DNA of 64,000 bases from Dermacentor variabilis (lineage: Eukaryota; Arthropoda; Arachnida; Ixodida; Ixodidae): positions 151,137,434 through 151,201,433 of the forward strand of contig NC_134574.1 in NCBI RefSeq assembly GCF_050947875.1, given 5' to 3'. The translations under genes and the position numbers were made by a program. The notes beneath the pieces are model-generated. The model saw only the letters and a list, made by a program, of their open reading frames with translations. It was not told the origin of the DNA and made no database searches. Positions 11,273 through 28,464 of this stretch are shown piece after piece (positions within the stretch are counted from its first letter, which is position 1; each line of letters begins with the position of its first letter).

Positions 11273-14063
11273 CATTCCATAATTATTTGCTGATAGCAGT
11301 AAAAGAAAATGCGCTCAAAGTGCACCTTTTTATAGATTAACAAACAAGCATGACGGAGCTTGCTAGCTCTATTGCTAGCGCGTTTGTTTTGATGCTGCTA
11401 AGCCTAAGGATATGGCACCGAGCCGGGAAAATTTTATTTCCACCTTGTAGATGGCGCCACAGCTTTAGCGTTGCTAAGCGTTGCGATGAAGGTCTGTTGG
11501 CGATAAGGAACGCTCTAAAAGGCAGTAGGTGATGGGTAAGACTTGTTTCCGGCACAGCAAACGCTCCCGGCTTCTGTTCACAGACAGAGCTGCCGGTTCA
11601 GCCTGGATATTTGCACCACCTGTATCTTCATCGGTAATTTAATTTTACGCTCCAACGTGGTGTGCAGATTTATGCCATAACGTTGACCTCTCGTCTCGTC
11701 TACCATGACACCACGGATGGACTAACGAATGTGCAGTTGGCCTAACGTATGACGGTGACGAGCCCCATGTGAAACGCTTAAAACTCACACACTTTTCTTG
11801 ATCACGATCTCTTGTCATTGTGCCTGTCAAATAACACCGCCCATTGTTCGCCGCCGGTGGTTTGTTCAGTTTCTTTAACACCACTCCCTGGCGTGTTTAC
11901 GACTAAAGAAAGACAAGGAGAGCGAAAGAAACACAAACAACATCCACCATGGTCTAAGGCCCTTCGCAGTCACCACACAAAAGTGATGCGCTGGTCTTTC
12001 TATCAACACCATGGCGACGTGCGAGTAAATCTGGGTCTGCTCTCACGATACATCTAGTTTATACAAATTATCTTTCGCCAGTTCATCGCAGGGTAACAGG
12101 TGACGCGAGGGTGGCATAACTGAAAAATAATGGCCGCAACCCCGACGCATCTAGTGATTCAGATCCGTCGAAAAGAAAGAAAGAAAGTAGAACGGTCTTC
12201 CAACCCAGTGTACGCCATTCGAAAAGGCATATGTCTTCCGGTGCAAGTGCAATAACTGGCGCGGTTACGTCCAGCACTACTTTAATGTAGGCCATAAGTC
12301 AAGGGGGAGCGAAGTACTCGGTGAAACGAGTGGTCTTTCGTCCATCTTGCGGTCGGGCTTTCCTTTGGCAAGCGAACTTTGGCAGCAGGCCGTTTTTCAT
12401 GATGGAGTGCAATACGACTGAAAGAATGGCAGATAAGTCCGCTAGGTATATAGCGAGGAAAATAATAAAAAAAAGAACACCTCTTTGAAGTACGGCTCTT
12501 TTATTTTATTATTATTTCCACTTTCACGCCCAGCGTCCCTCTGTACTTTATGCTTACTTTATTCTTTCATTTGTTGCTTCACCCACCCTGCTTGAAATGT
12601 AGTCCGTGCCGGCAGGCACACCAGGAATGTTTTCTGGCTTCGAAACCAATGCTTCGTGCATGGTAATAGTATACTTTCTTGGTGTGTGAGTAGTGTGTGT
12701 GGTTGTGCGTGCGCGTGTGTGTGTGTGTTCGCGTTTCGTACAACCACTGATTTCGATTTTGTGAGTACTAGGGCACATTAGAGCATACTGTATCATTATT
12801 ATTCGACAGGTTCTATAAGTGTGTCCCAGCAGCGCTTCATAGATAGTGCGAACCAAAAGTTATAGTTATAATCGCGCGCCCATGTAGGTTTGCGTGGTAA
12901 ATTGAGAATAATTATATACATTCTATATAGAGCCATTCCTCCTGCCCACTCTCGTAATATGCAGCTTGCGAACTTTAATGAAGTGCATAATTATCACTCC
13001 CAGAGCGCTGTGCTCCGACACCATCAGTCAAACATGCGACTAGTTTAGTGGTCGCGACGATCAATCTGTACCGTTTTAGGGTAGAAGGAGAAAAGTAAAC
13101 GCTAATTCCATAGAAAGTTCCTCTAGTGATCGCGCTTGTTAGACTTCGTTCTTTTTCGGATGACAGGCGGAGGACGTTTCGAAACCACTTGCACATTTTG
13201 GTCTCGAATGTCTCATATTTAATTTGTGTCAATGTTCTTTAACTCGAAGGCATTCCCCCCCCCCCCCTAGAGTATACTCTCCAAACTGCGTTAAAAGTTA
13301 TACGTGCAGCTCAAAGCCTACATCAAACAAGTCTGCCATCGCGCCGTTGACAATGACCATGAGATAATATTTCAATATTTGCCTAGTAACTGTGGCATCC
13401 AAATAAAAGATCAATTAGACTCGTCCTCCCGATCTGCCCACGACAGTATTAGTAATGCTGCCATGCCACATCCGAGAGGTGACGCTGCTAAAGGGCTTCG
13501 CCACCTAATGTCGGATAAGTGAAATTCATCAGAGTTGCCAAACGCGCAACATCCTACCTTGGGTCCTAACCTACTTTCGTTTACCGTCCGGGCACTCATG
13601 ACGTTGTTACGTTCTTCTAGTCCGTCAATGGCGTGGAGCAGAATTTTCAAATGAGTACTCCTTGATAATCGGAATGTTCAACGCCCCACTTTGTGATTTT
13701 TGTTGGCCCAGATGCAGTGAAATGATCGTGAAGCTTTTTTGTGACCACCTTTGTTTCAACCAGCAAAGAGCGGAGTTGTTCTCCACACTAGATCAGTCGG
13801 ACAATGTCACACTCACAGAAACCATAATTTTTGGACAACTGGCCCGACGCGTCCATCTTCGCGAGCGGCTATAAATGGAATGCTGCTTCAGTTTAAAGAG
13901 ACCGGATCGTGCAACAAATTGTGACTGCGCACTTCGGAATGCGTGAAGTTGTACTTCTGTGCCACTGACACTGTGTGTGACTGTGTACAGTGACACTGTG
14001 TGTGACTGCGTGGCGCCTTGATACACTGTGTGACATTGTACACACAGTCTTTTATCGGTCACA
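11273..14063. other. Anonymous intergenic DNA
   Basis: A GT-rich run lies near 12698-12728 and a poly-C run near 13254-13267. Two copies of an 18-bp unit, TGACACTGTGTGTGACTG, lie at 13966-13983 and 13991-14008. No coding or RNA gene was recognised. Confidence 0.45.
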
Positions 14064-14195
14064 TGTACCTTATTTATTACCTTTGATATTTGTTTTCTAT
14101 CACCTTTTATACCATTATTTACCTTCCCCAGTTCAGGGTAGTCAATCCAAACATTCTGTGGTTAAGCTCTCCTTTATCCTTTACCTCTATCCCTT
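14064..14195 (+). mobile_element. I-like LINE 3' UTR relic
   Basis: The order of pyrimidine-rich sequence, CCCCAGTTCAGGGTAGTC, a TGTGGTTAAGCTCTCC block and more pyrimidine-rich sequence resembles the 3' UTR of the I-like element at 38548-38745 (TAGGGTAGCAAACCGG ... CTGGTTAACCTCCCTGCC). No coding sequence is attached, so this is a short 5'-truncated or decayed copy. Confidence 0.55.
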
Positions 14196-14265
14196 TGTCG
14201 ATTTAGTTCATGGTATTCTGTATAAACCGTAAGCATAGCACATGAGCATAGAGAACCATGACCAT

Positions 14266-14350
14266 AGATTAGATTAGATTGGAGTATATTAGATTATATT
14301 TGATTAGATTAGATTAGACAGACAGGCAGGCAGGCAAACAGACAAACAGT
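14266..14350 (+). repeat. Degenerate ATTAG and CAGG/CAGA tandem tract
   Basis: A degenerate pentanucleotide array (AGATT/TAGAT units) passes into short CAGA and CAGG units. It directly precedes the inverted-repeat element at 14418. Confidence 0.8.
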
Positions 14351-14417
14351 AAATGTTGCCGATGCCGCAAGTGCAGTTAAAAATTGGAGGACGCTTAAGC
14401 TTCGCCTTCAAGAGTGG

Positions 14418-14852
14418 AACGCGACAGCGTTCCCGTCGACCCGCCAAGGGGTGTAAGACAATGGGCTACGGCGCAGCGACTACGCGCCCCGCATCGGACG
14501 CGGTGAGCGTCGAGCAACGCAGCGTTCGGCGCGACAACGAAATGTGCGCCTGAGCAAGCGACGCACGCCTGAGCCTTAGAAACAGCTCGTTTCTAAGGCA
14601 ACACCGCGTTCACTAGAGGCGCTTTTGTACCGCTTTGAAGCATCGAACTCGTGGCTCAGTGGTTACATCTCCGTCTCACACTCTGGAGACCCTGGTTCGA
14701 TTCCCACCCAGCCCATCTTGGAAGTTGCTTTTTATTTATGAAGTGCCTGCCGTGATTTATCACTCAGGGCCAACGCCGCGGACGCCGACACCGACACCGA
14801 CGCCGACGACACCGGCTTTTCTGCGACACGAGCTCCTTAACGCTATCGCGTT
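14418..14852 (+). mobile_element. Short element with near-palindromic 14-bp ends, containing a SINE head
   Basis: The left boundary motif AACGCGACAGCGTT (14418-14431) and the right motif AACGCTATCGCGTT (14839-14852) are inverted copies differing at one base; each is also nearly palindromic. Inside is a CpG-rich stretch, then a tRNA-like Pol III promoter at 14651-14704, then a (GACACC/GACGCC)n-like tract near 14781-14812. Conserved family sequence may extend about 30 bp left of the motif, so the exact ends are provisional. No transposase frame is present, so it would be non-autonomous. Confidence 0.55.
14645..14735 (+). mobile_element. tRNA-like SINE head (Pol III A and B boxes)
   Basis: The A-box GTGGCTCAGTGG lies at 14651-14662 and the B-box GGTTCGATTCC at 14694-14704. 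Both match Pol III consensus at tRNA-like spacing. The downstream CACCCAGCCCATCTTGGAAG does not complete an acceptor stem, so this is a tRNA-derived SINE head and not a tRNA gene. It resembles the published tick SINE Ruka as I remember it; that link is unverified. Confidence 0.75.
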
Positions 14853-16004
14853 AATAAACAGTATTAGGCAAAGTGTCAGCTATAATCGGCGTCGATTCAA
14901 TCACCGAATGGACTGCCCAATTGGTGATTGATGGCACGTCGGTTATCGCCTCCCTAGTAACGGTTCGCGAGTTATGTGAACGCCATTTGTGGCCTTGGAT
15001 CGTCGCCTATGCCTATACATAAGAATAACATGCCCAGTCAAGCATGGTCCCAGCCTTTGTAAGTATAGGATCTATGAAAGAGGACAAATATTTTCGCAAA
15101 GTTTCGCTCCAATTCTGGATCATTACAATACGAAACAGGGAAGAAGTGAACGAGACAGAGGCCATTTTCACTTACGCCTGAACAGTTTAACATTTTCAAA
15201 TGCTGAGGAAAATTCTCTTACAACGTTTTCATCAAGCTTATTAATCTATCCACAAAGGCAACTAAAATCATCTAGCTCGGCTTGTCTGGCGTTACGTATC
15301 ACTTTTCTTCATCTAGCTACTCCAGAAAATATTTCTCGAAGGAGAAATACGAGGTTCTTTTCGTGTCCACACAAGAAATTGTCTCAGAGGGCATATGCAG
15401 TCCCATATAAGGTGAGTGTTTGGCAGTTCAGTTAATAATGTAATACTTAGCCTTTATTGTTTGGCTGTTTAGAAGTAGCGCTATTTGTGCCAATTATACG
15501 AGCCGGTTTCAGTCAGCATTTTGTGTTCCAGGGCTACTATTATTACACAAATTTTCATGACTCATTGATTTTATTAAAAGGACTGACTGTTCGGCTAATT
15601 CGCCTTGCCTTCTAGGTATGATTACTTAGAGCAAAGTGCCGGACAGAGACAAGCAAAAAACAAACAAGACTGAGTGGAAAAGTTACCATAGCCAGAACAC
15701 TTTGGTAATTCCATTTGTTTTTCATGCCTCAAAGCCTAGCTACAGTTTTATGTAACAATATGTGTTTTTGGAGGGCACATGCTGCAAGCGTGTGCCGTGT
15801 GCATCACACAACAGATGCAAGAGTTTCTCTAGAAAGGTGAAGCATTGACTGCGATGGCAAATTTTAGCCAGCTATACGAAGTAAGGTTAACCGTGTTATC
15901 AGCTGCACAAACTGCTCTAACCATTCGTTTACTAAGTTAATTAACAAGCACCTTGTATCGCGTGCACAGAAAAACACGAACTTATTTCACTCAATAGACG
16001 CGGA
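14853..16004. other. Anonymous DNA with one exon-like open frame
   Basis: An open frame of 148 codons (14989-15435, no ATG at its start) ends near a GTGAGT donor-like site at 15412. A pyrimidine-rich stretch ending in CTAG lies near 15316. No domain is recognised. I treat it as unsupported. The rest is AT-rich anonymous sequence. Confidence 0.35.
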
Positions 16005-16545
16005 CACTATCAGTCAGAACGCTGGCGTGATGTACAGAGATAGCTGCAGCGAGCGAATTCCAATTCCTGCTGCTTCTCACTTCAACTCTAACAAGGCGCG
16101 CGAGACAAGCGAAGCCATCAGCTATGTCAGGTCGGCTAGCCTTCAAACCCGGCGCAGAATGCCTACAAAATAGACCGCGTGCGGCCGCGCTCAGCCACTG
16201 CAGCTGGAGTAGGAGAGGGAATGCGCTACTAGCCCGCCCCCTCCCCATCCTACAGCAGGCACACATCTCCTCGCGACGCACCCCTTCCCCCAGCCCCTTG
16301 GGTGCGTGAGAAGATCGCGTGCACCATCCCTGGCCATGTCCCTTGCGATCGCGAGAAGACGCCGCCGCATTAAGCCACCGTCCTTCTCGGCTCAACCTCG
16401 CAAGCTTTGGCTCGCACCTACAGCATGCGGCGCGCGGCCGAGATGTTATCACACTTGGACTTTGTATGGAACATCACGGCGACACCGATGACAATGGCGA
16501 AAATTCGCGTGGAGTGTCCATATAATTGCTATCCCAATAAAAAGC
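16005..16545 (+). repeat. Dispersed GC-rich tick repeat ending in AATAAAA
   Basis: This is a block of about 540 bp, GC-rich in the middle, that I recognise as recurrent in tick sequences. It starts around CTATCAGTCAGAACGCTGGC and ends with ATATAATTGCTATCCCAATA (about 16521-16540) and an AATAAAA run. The terminal ATTGCTATCCCAAT resembles the near-palindromic motif at the ends of the elements at 14418 and 16862. Frames through it on both strands (up to 153 codons) lack any motif and follow from its base composition. Confidence 0.5.
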
Positions 16546-16786
16546 CGCTTGCACACGTGAAACACTTCTTGTGACTATGAAAGCGTATCCCTCGCTTTCC
16601 TTTCCTCTCTTCTCTCACTTGACATCGCTTTATTTTTTTCTTGATGATATACCAACCGTTACTTGAGCAAATCGCTTTAGAATAGCATCAGGGCTGTTTA
16701 CGAGGGCACACACAAGTCGGCTGCGCCCACGCTATACACGTGTTCCTGCTGAGATTCTTAGCAGACCGTTCAGCATAGCCAACGAC

Positions 16787-16812
16787 GCATTCGCGCGTAG
16801 CTGCGCGAATGC
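16787..16812 (+). repeat. Perfect 10-bp hairpin
   Basis: The arms GCATTCGCGC (16787-16796) and GCGCGAATGC (16803-16812) enclose a 6-nt loop, GTAGCT. The arms contain a GCATTCGC sequence akin to the terminal motif of the adjoining element at 16862. Confidence 0.85.
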
Positions 16813-16861
16813 AACCATCGCGTTACTGTTGACTGTCCTTTTGAGTAGTTCAAACTATTTC

Positions 16862-17191
16862 AATGCGACCGCATTATATCGCTCATGAGGCGGAAAATCC
16901 TGCGTTGTCGGCATAGGAATGACTACGAGATGGTCCGAAAAGGCTGCGAACCCTCAACCTCTGGTGGAAATCGAACTTACGGCCTTTGGGTTTAATTAGG
17001 ACGATGTGAATTAAGGCAGGGTTCATCAAGGTGAGGTTAATTAATGTGTATGCAATTAAGGTAGAGTTATTTAAGCCCTGGAACGCATGACCTTTGGTGG
17101 GAGTCAATCCAAGAACTAGGTGTCCAAGAACGAGTTACTCAACTACTGAAGGAGCATAGGCATCGCGCAAAGGTCGCAATGCTTTCGCATT
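16862..17191 (+). mobile_element. Short element with near-palindromic 14-bp ends and internal degenerate repeats
   Basis: Left motif AATGCGACCGCATT (16862-16875) and right motif AATGCTTTCGCATT (17178-17191) are inverted copies apart from the central bases. The interior carries degenerate modules that I recognise from ticks: CCTTTGGTGGGAGTCAATCC-like (about 17091-17110), GAATTAAGGCAGGGTT, and GTTAATTAATGTG. There is no coding capacity. No target duplication is evident. Confidence 0.5.
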
Positions 17192-20012
17192 CATCCACGC
17201 AGGAACAACAAAGTATTTCATCACGTTTTTAAATTGTGAGCTGAACCCACTATTTGCCAAGAATTGCTTGAACATCACTTTCAACGTCTTGGTTCAAACG
17301 TACTACCCTCAACGAAGAAGTAGTAGAGTGTAGTGAGATAATTGTGCAGCTGAACTCTTTCGGCAAAGATAGCTGTCTTTTGTTTTAACTTCTTTTATGC
17401 TCAAATACAAGTGCGTGAAATCTAAAAATGCACCTACAGTGTCTGCCTACACAAAATGTGTAGGAGAAAGCATGTATATAGCATTATCTTATACGACACT
17501 TTTACTCGCTTACCAGCACAACATGCACAAAAAAAATAGTAAAAAAAAAACTGATTTTGAGCGCGAACAACGCTGACAATAGAGGGAGTGGAAGGAGGAG
17601 GGGTATTAAATACCGAATGGCTCTAATGACTTCCCAAAGTGTGACATGAGTCGAAGGGCAAGCGGCAAAATAGGAACAAACAAGGCACGGTACTGGCTCC
17701 TTTCTTGACAGTAACCTACCCGCCATCCACTCCAAACTCCTCCGCGTCGTTTTTAAAGCGTTCAACTCCCCACTCATGGTATCAGGCATGACGCCGACCA
17801 AGACAAACGGAACATTTTTCAGACAAGCGTAAAAGTTGCTTCTATTTGTCTTTCTTTATTTCTGTTTATTCTTTTGTGGCACGCCTCCACTAACATCCGG
17901 GTCTCGACACAAAGAACGTGGGGCGTCACCGCATCGCTAAGTTTCAAATTAAAAAAAAAATAGATTAAGTGCCTAGTTGACAGGCCCGATCATCGATCCA
18001 ATGTTCGAAAGTGTCGATGAGGAGAGATAACGGCAACTCGAGCTGGAATCGTCGTTCAAAAGCACGATAACGCGTGCTCTTATTATCTTTTACACTTCAC
18101 TCGGCGTTTGTTACAGCTTGCTGCAGCGAAAGACACTACACTTTCTTTATCTAGTTTTTTTTTAAAGAGAAGAAATGAGACTTGAGTGATCACTTGGGTA
18201 GCCGGCGCGTGTCAGAAGCCTCCCGTTCTGATGGATCGCCGTGCGAGCGATCCTTGTCTAAAATTTGATCGCGTGCCTTTGCAAACGCCTTCCGGTGCGC
18301 ACGCTGCATTAAAAAGTTACAAACGCGTCAATGATTTGCTGTTTTTCTTGTGACACTTCCTGCACTGCTATATATATATATTTGGATGTCCTTTGGTTAC
18401 AGTCAATTGCGTTCTCTCGGCGTGTTGGGCAACATTCGAAAAGCTGCTCGCTTACGCACGTCTGAGAATGTCAGAAAGCTGTGGGAGTGACGCACGACTG
18501 GTGACGTGTCCTCGCCCTGTTTGAATTTCCATGGACACGTGCGGATCTCATATAAAGAACGTTTGTCGCACATAACAGCGGGCGAATACGGGAAGCTTAT
18601 CTTCATCAGGCTTTGACGGGAAAGCCGCCTCGTCAAAGTTCAGGCTTCAGGTTGAAGCTTTTTCGCGTTCGCCCACTTTCAGTACCTTGAGTTCTTCATC
18701 TTTCTGCGATCCCTTTGTTTCCTTGCACTTTCGTGCATCTTACTTTGAACTTTATATGGGTAGATTTGAGCCAATGTACTGGATCATGTTCTGCACCTTG
18801 ATGCGACTTCGCATCGGTAAAAAAATAAAAAACGTTTACTGCAGTTTAACAGTGTCCGTGCTAATTAACTTACAAAAATGACAACGTGGCTTAGCTAACA
18901 AGTTAAAGAAAGACAAGTCAGCTCCGTTTTTGAGTGCAGAAACTGGGGTGTTCAAGGCCTCAAAATGTTTTTGAAGCAGTTTCATACTTTATTTTAACAC
19001 CTTATTCATTCAATGACGCGAGTGCTGGCTCCAGAATATCAGCATATTAAGAATTATATTCTTCGCTAAATCTATATATGATATGTACTATTCAACACTC
19101 ACTATGCGCAATTATTGCTATGTTATGAACAACTACTTTCTTTGTAGTGTTCCATGAACCATATTAGCAAGCTAAATGAGGATGTTTTTTTGCCACACAA
19201 GACATTTGTGATAAAGAATAGCTTCGGCAGCCCTAATCTAAAAAAAACGACAAGTTCGTTTGAAAACAGAAGTGTCCAAATATGTAAACACATGCCGTGC
19301 ACATTATTTATATGCATGCTGAACAGTTAACAGCGTCACTAGAACAAGATTTCACTATATTACTGAAACATTATGCTTCTCATAGGCTCACGATAAACTT
19401 CAAAAAATGTCACGTCCAATACCTCATTTGTAGCAAATGAGCAACTTTATCCACTGTCTCTGCTTCAGCCAATCAAAGCAGGAACGCTTCTCGAAGATTC
19501 TATCGGCGGTAATAGAAGTGACTATGTGATTAATGTACATAACTTTGGAAAGACTACGCTTTATTCGTCACAGCTTGCTTATCAGCATGTTCTGAGGTAC
19601 AGCATGTTCAAATACCTTTCCGGCATGCAGCTCGTCTGCGCACTTTGTCTAGAAAACTTGAAGAAAATCAACCAAACTGGAATAACCTGGATCGCATTCA
19701 GCACCTCCTGTCTCTTAATAGTTATCGTGTCATGTCCTTTTTCTTTTGTTGGCGTCATTGATATCATCGAGTAGGGCATACATCAGCATTTGCCTTCTTA
19801 ACAGCGCGGGATAACGCGCTGCACACGTGACTGCAGGGAATGAGTTTTATAGGATGAACCATCGGATCAGTATTTATATAAACATTCTAGGTAATCGCAA
19901 ATCAATGCGAAATAACTTTGCGCACATTCCTTTTCAGCGGCATTAGAGTCTCCCGTTTATTTGGGAGCGCCTCCTACGAAGAACACCTGCTTCAGTTGTT
20001 TCACGTGTTGGT
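17192..20012. other. Anonymous AT-rich intergenic DNA
   Basis: No gene was recognised. Small A and T runs lie near 17540 and 18155, and a short (TA)n near 18370. A 7-bp hairpin GGATCGC...GCGATCC occurs near 18233-18253. The remaining sequence appears unique. Confidence 0.45.
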
Positions 20013-20410
20013 TTGCGACAATGTGTGAGACAAGCGAAGCTCGCGCTCTTCGTAAGAGGCGTTCCATGCATGTTCCCGCGCCCAAGGAGGCTTCATTTCA
20101 TGTTCTCAACTCAGTATGAGAAACACTGTAAATACTGCGAACAGCTAGGAACCCTCCGGCACATCGTCGTAGATTGCAAACAAAATACAGACTTGCCTCC
20201 TCTATCTCCACCCTCGCCCCCCCCCCCCCTATCACCATTCCCAAGAGCAGTATAGATGCTGCTGTTCAGCTCCCACCTCTCGGACCAGATCACGTTGGTT
20301 GAGAGGGCGGTCGCCGTCAAGACAGTACATGGATTCCCGTGAACAGGGAAACACCCCTGCAAATCGAGCCATCCTTACGCTCATTAAAGATGTTTTCTCT
20401 ATCTTTCAAT
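20013..20410 (+). pseudogene. Decayed C-terminus and 3' tail of an R1/I-like LINE
   Basis: One frame (about 20067-20200) encodes a segment ending in a C-x2-C-x7-H-x4-C zinc-knuckle-like pattern (CKYCEQLGTLRHIVVDC), typical of the C-terminus of R1/I-group LINE ORF2. After a proline-rich, poly-C stretch (20201-20230) the frame closes at 20253-20255. A shifted frame gives DQITLVERAVAVK (about 20284-20322), which fits the next conserved block of the same protein. A tail-like ATTAAAGATGTTTTCTCTAT lies at about 20382-20401. The change of frame and the stops show it is dead. No reverse transcriptase core remains. Confidence 0.65.
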
Positions 20411-24152
<3,742 letters not shown>

Positions 24153-26074
24153 TAACGCCCCAGTGCATGAGGTCGAGTGCAATAGCCGGGCTGAAGGTTA
24201 TTCTCTACCATATGCCTTAGAATCGCACCCTCGCGAACCTCTTGCTCAGAAACACGGCGTCACAACTTCTGAGCCGTTACATTTGGCCTTGTGCTTGTGC
24301 AAGATTGTATTTTAGTATTAGGTTTCGACCATACATATGATATCGCATAAGAAAATAAAGCTGAATGACTCCTCCACCTTTCGAAATCATTTCTGTGTAG
24401 GTATAAAAGGAGTGAGTGAAAAAAGAAGGAAAGTGGGAGTTCGCGTATCAAATCCATGGAGAGGAAGCGGTCCGTTGCGTTTGTTTTTATCACTTTTCTT
24501 TTAACGTCTCCCCACGCCTTCCGGCGATGTCAACGTCACCACAATCGTACCTCGAGGGGGTCGTGCACGTGCTGAACGGTCCGCTGTCAATCCCAGCCCA
24601 TTTGCATACGTCGCGATACACGTGCCGAAGGGAGCATATAGTACGGTGGGAGCACTGCGCCGTCGGTTAGCAACGGAGATGTCGGACCAGAAAGGTTAAT
24701 CTCTCGTCTCCCTAAGCCTGCACCTTGTTTTTTTCGTTCCCTTCCACTCAAGGTATGCGCTTTACAAATATTTAATATTTTCTCCGTGCTGTCTACTCTT
24801 TGTCATCGATCGGACGCCATCACATCTCTACCCTCGTCTCTAGGGTCGACCACTTGGTGCCATGAAAGAAAAAAAAAATAGAATGGAAAATGGAATGAAT
24901 AGCTGGAATATATGGCACGCCTTTGTACAATGAATCTTATCCGGTATGGATAGAAGGGTAGGAATTTTGATTTTGAGCTTGCGAATAAATGAAAAAACTC
25001 GCTGAGGTAGTGCAGAAACCAATTTAGCTTTAGGCCAGCGGGAGTCATAAAAAGTAGCCAATCGCTCAAGCTTGCTTGTTCTTGCCGAGTGTGCACGAAT
25101 AGTCGCAATAAAATACGTGCCCCTGGGGTGATTTGAGTCGCTCTGGGGCAACTGTGTTCTGGCATTCAATCCTGCGTGTACTCACGAACTTCTACACTTC
25201 TTTCTATTTCTTCCCTTCTCTTTTTTTTCTATTTTTTTTTGAGATATGCAATATTGTTTTTTCAGGCTAAATGCTTATTTATTCTTTTCGTTTTTGTTCT
25301 GTTCCGTTTACTTCAACGTTTTGCGCACATTCGGATTCTATTTAAGCAGCTGGCGTCGAGCCCTCAACGTTAAAGCAACACTTCCTTCGCACACTGAGCT
25401 TCGACACGGGAAGACTTGCTTACTGGATGGGCTGATCTGCTTAAGGGCATAGAAAGAGTCGCGTGGTAAACAGCGCAGGCTTCAATGCCCCTGCATTGCA
25501 GTTCGTTGTCTATACTTCCCGTTTATAACGATGTAGTGACAGCAGCCAGTATACTTGACCTGGAATAGCATTCTACAAGCGAGAGGCTGAATTCATATCC
25601 CATTTGCCTAGCATATTTATTTGTTTGGTTCTTAGCTCATACGGTTGCTGCCGCTCTTCAGGGCTAGCTGACTCGTCTACTCGATCGCACAAATGCCATC
25701 TTGAATAGCCGATATTCCCAAAAGGATCAACGAGCAGGACTTCATGGCAGATATTTGCAGTTCTTGGAGGATGTCCGAAAAGAAGCAAATGAACGAGGCG
25801 AGTTCTTGTGGCCTAAGATGTTATGAGCCTAAAATATAACGCGAACAAAGGGAACACGAAAGAGCGAAGGTTGTGCCTTGAAAGGCAGTGTATGTCCATA
25901 TCCTATCCTATTACTGCCCGAAAAAATTAAATTAAGAACGGTTGTTGGGGGGAGGCGCGAAGGGGGGGGGGGCATACATGTACGAGTTATATTAACGCCA
26001 TGGTAGAGGAGGAAGATGAAGGACGCTCAACCATAAGTACCCGTCACCTTTTGCCGAAAGTTTCCATAAACTTT
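24153..26074. other. Anonymous intergenic DNA
   Basis: A possible short SINE relic follows the TGAT array. No gene was recognised; minus-strand frames near 24803-25169 have no motifs. A poly-G run lies near 25961-25972. Confidence 0.45.
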
Positions 26075-26166
26075 CGAAAAAGGACCCGGACTGAGGACTG
26101 CCAGAGCTCTACCCTACTCGGAAGATGATCCGCCCTAATAAAAATAAAGGTTTCTCTCTCTCTTTC
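26075..26166 (+). mobile_element. R1/I-like LINE 3' UTR and tail relic
   Basis: A GGACCCGGACTGAGGACTGC block leads to CCCTAATAAAAATAAAGG and a TTTCTCTCTCTC tail. This order is what I recognise as the 3' end of an abundant tick LINE, and it parallels the tail at 20382-20406. No coding sequence is attached. Confidence 0.55.

Positions 26167-28464
<2,298 letters not shown>

Noticed and set aside
11009..11293. Poly-histidine or poly-isoleucine protein
   Set aside because: It is the (ATC)n tail of the RTE fragment on the other strand.
14645..14735. Genuine tRNA gene
   Set aside because: The A and B boxes are good, but the acceptor stem cannot be closed and SINE body sequence follows.
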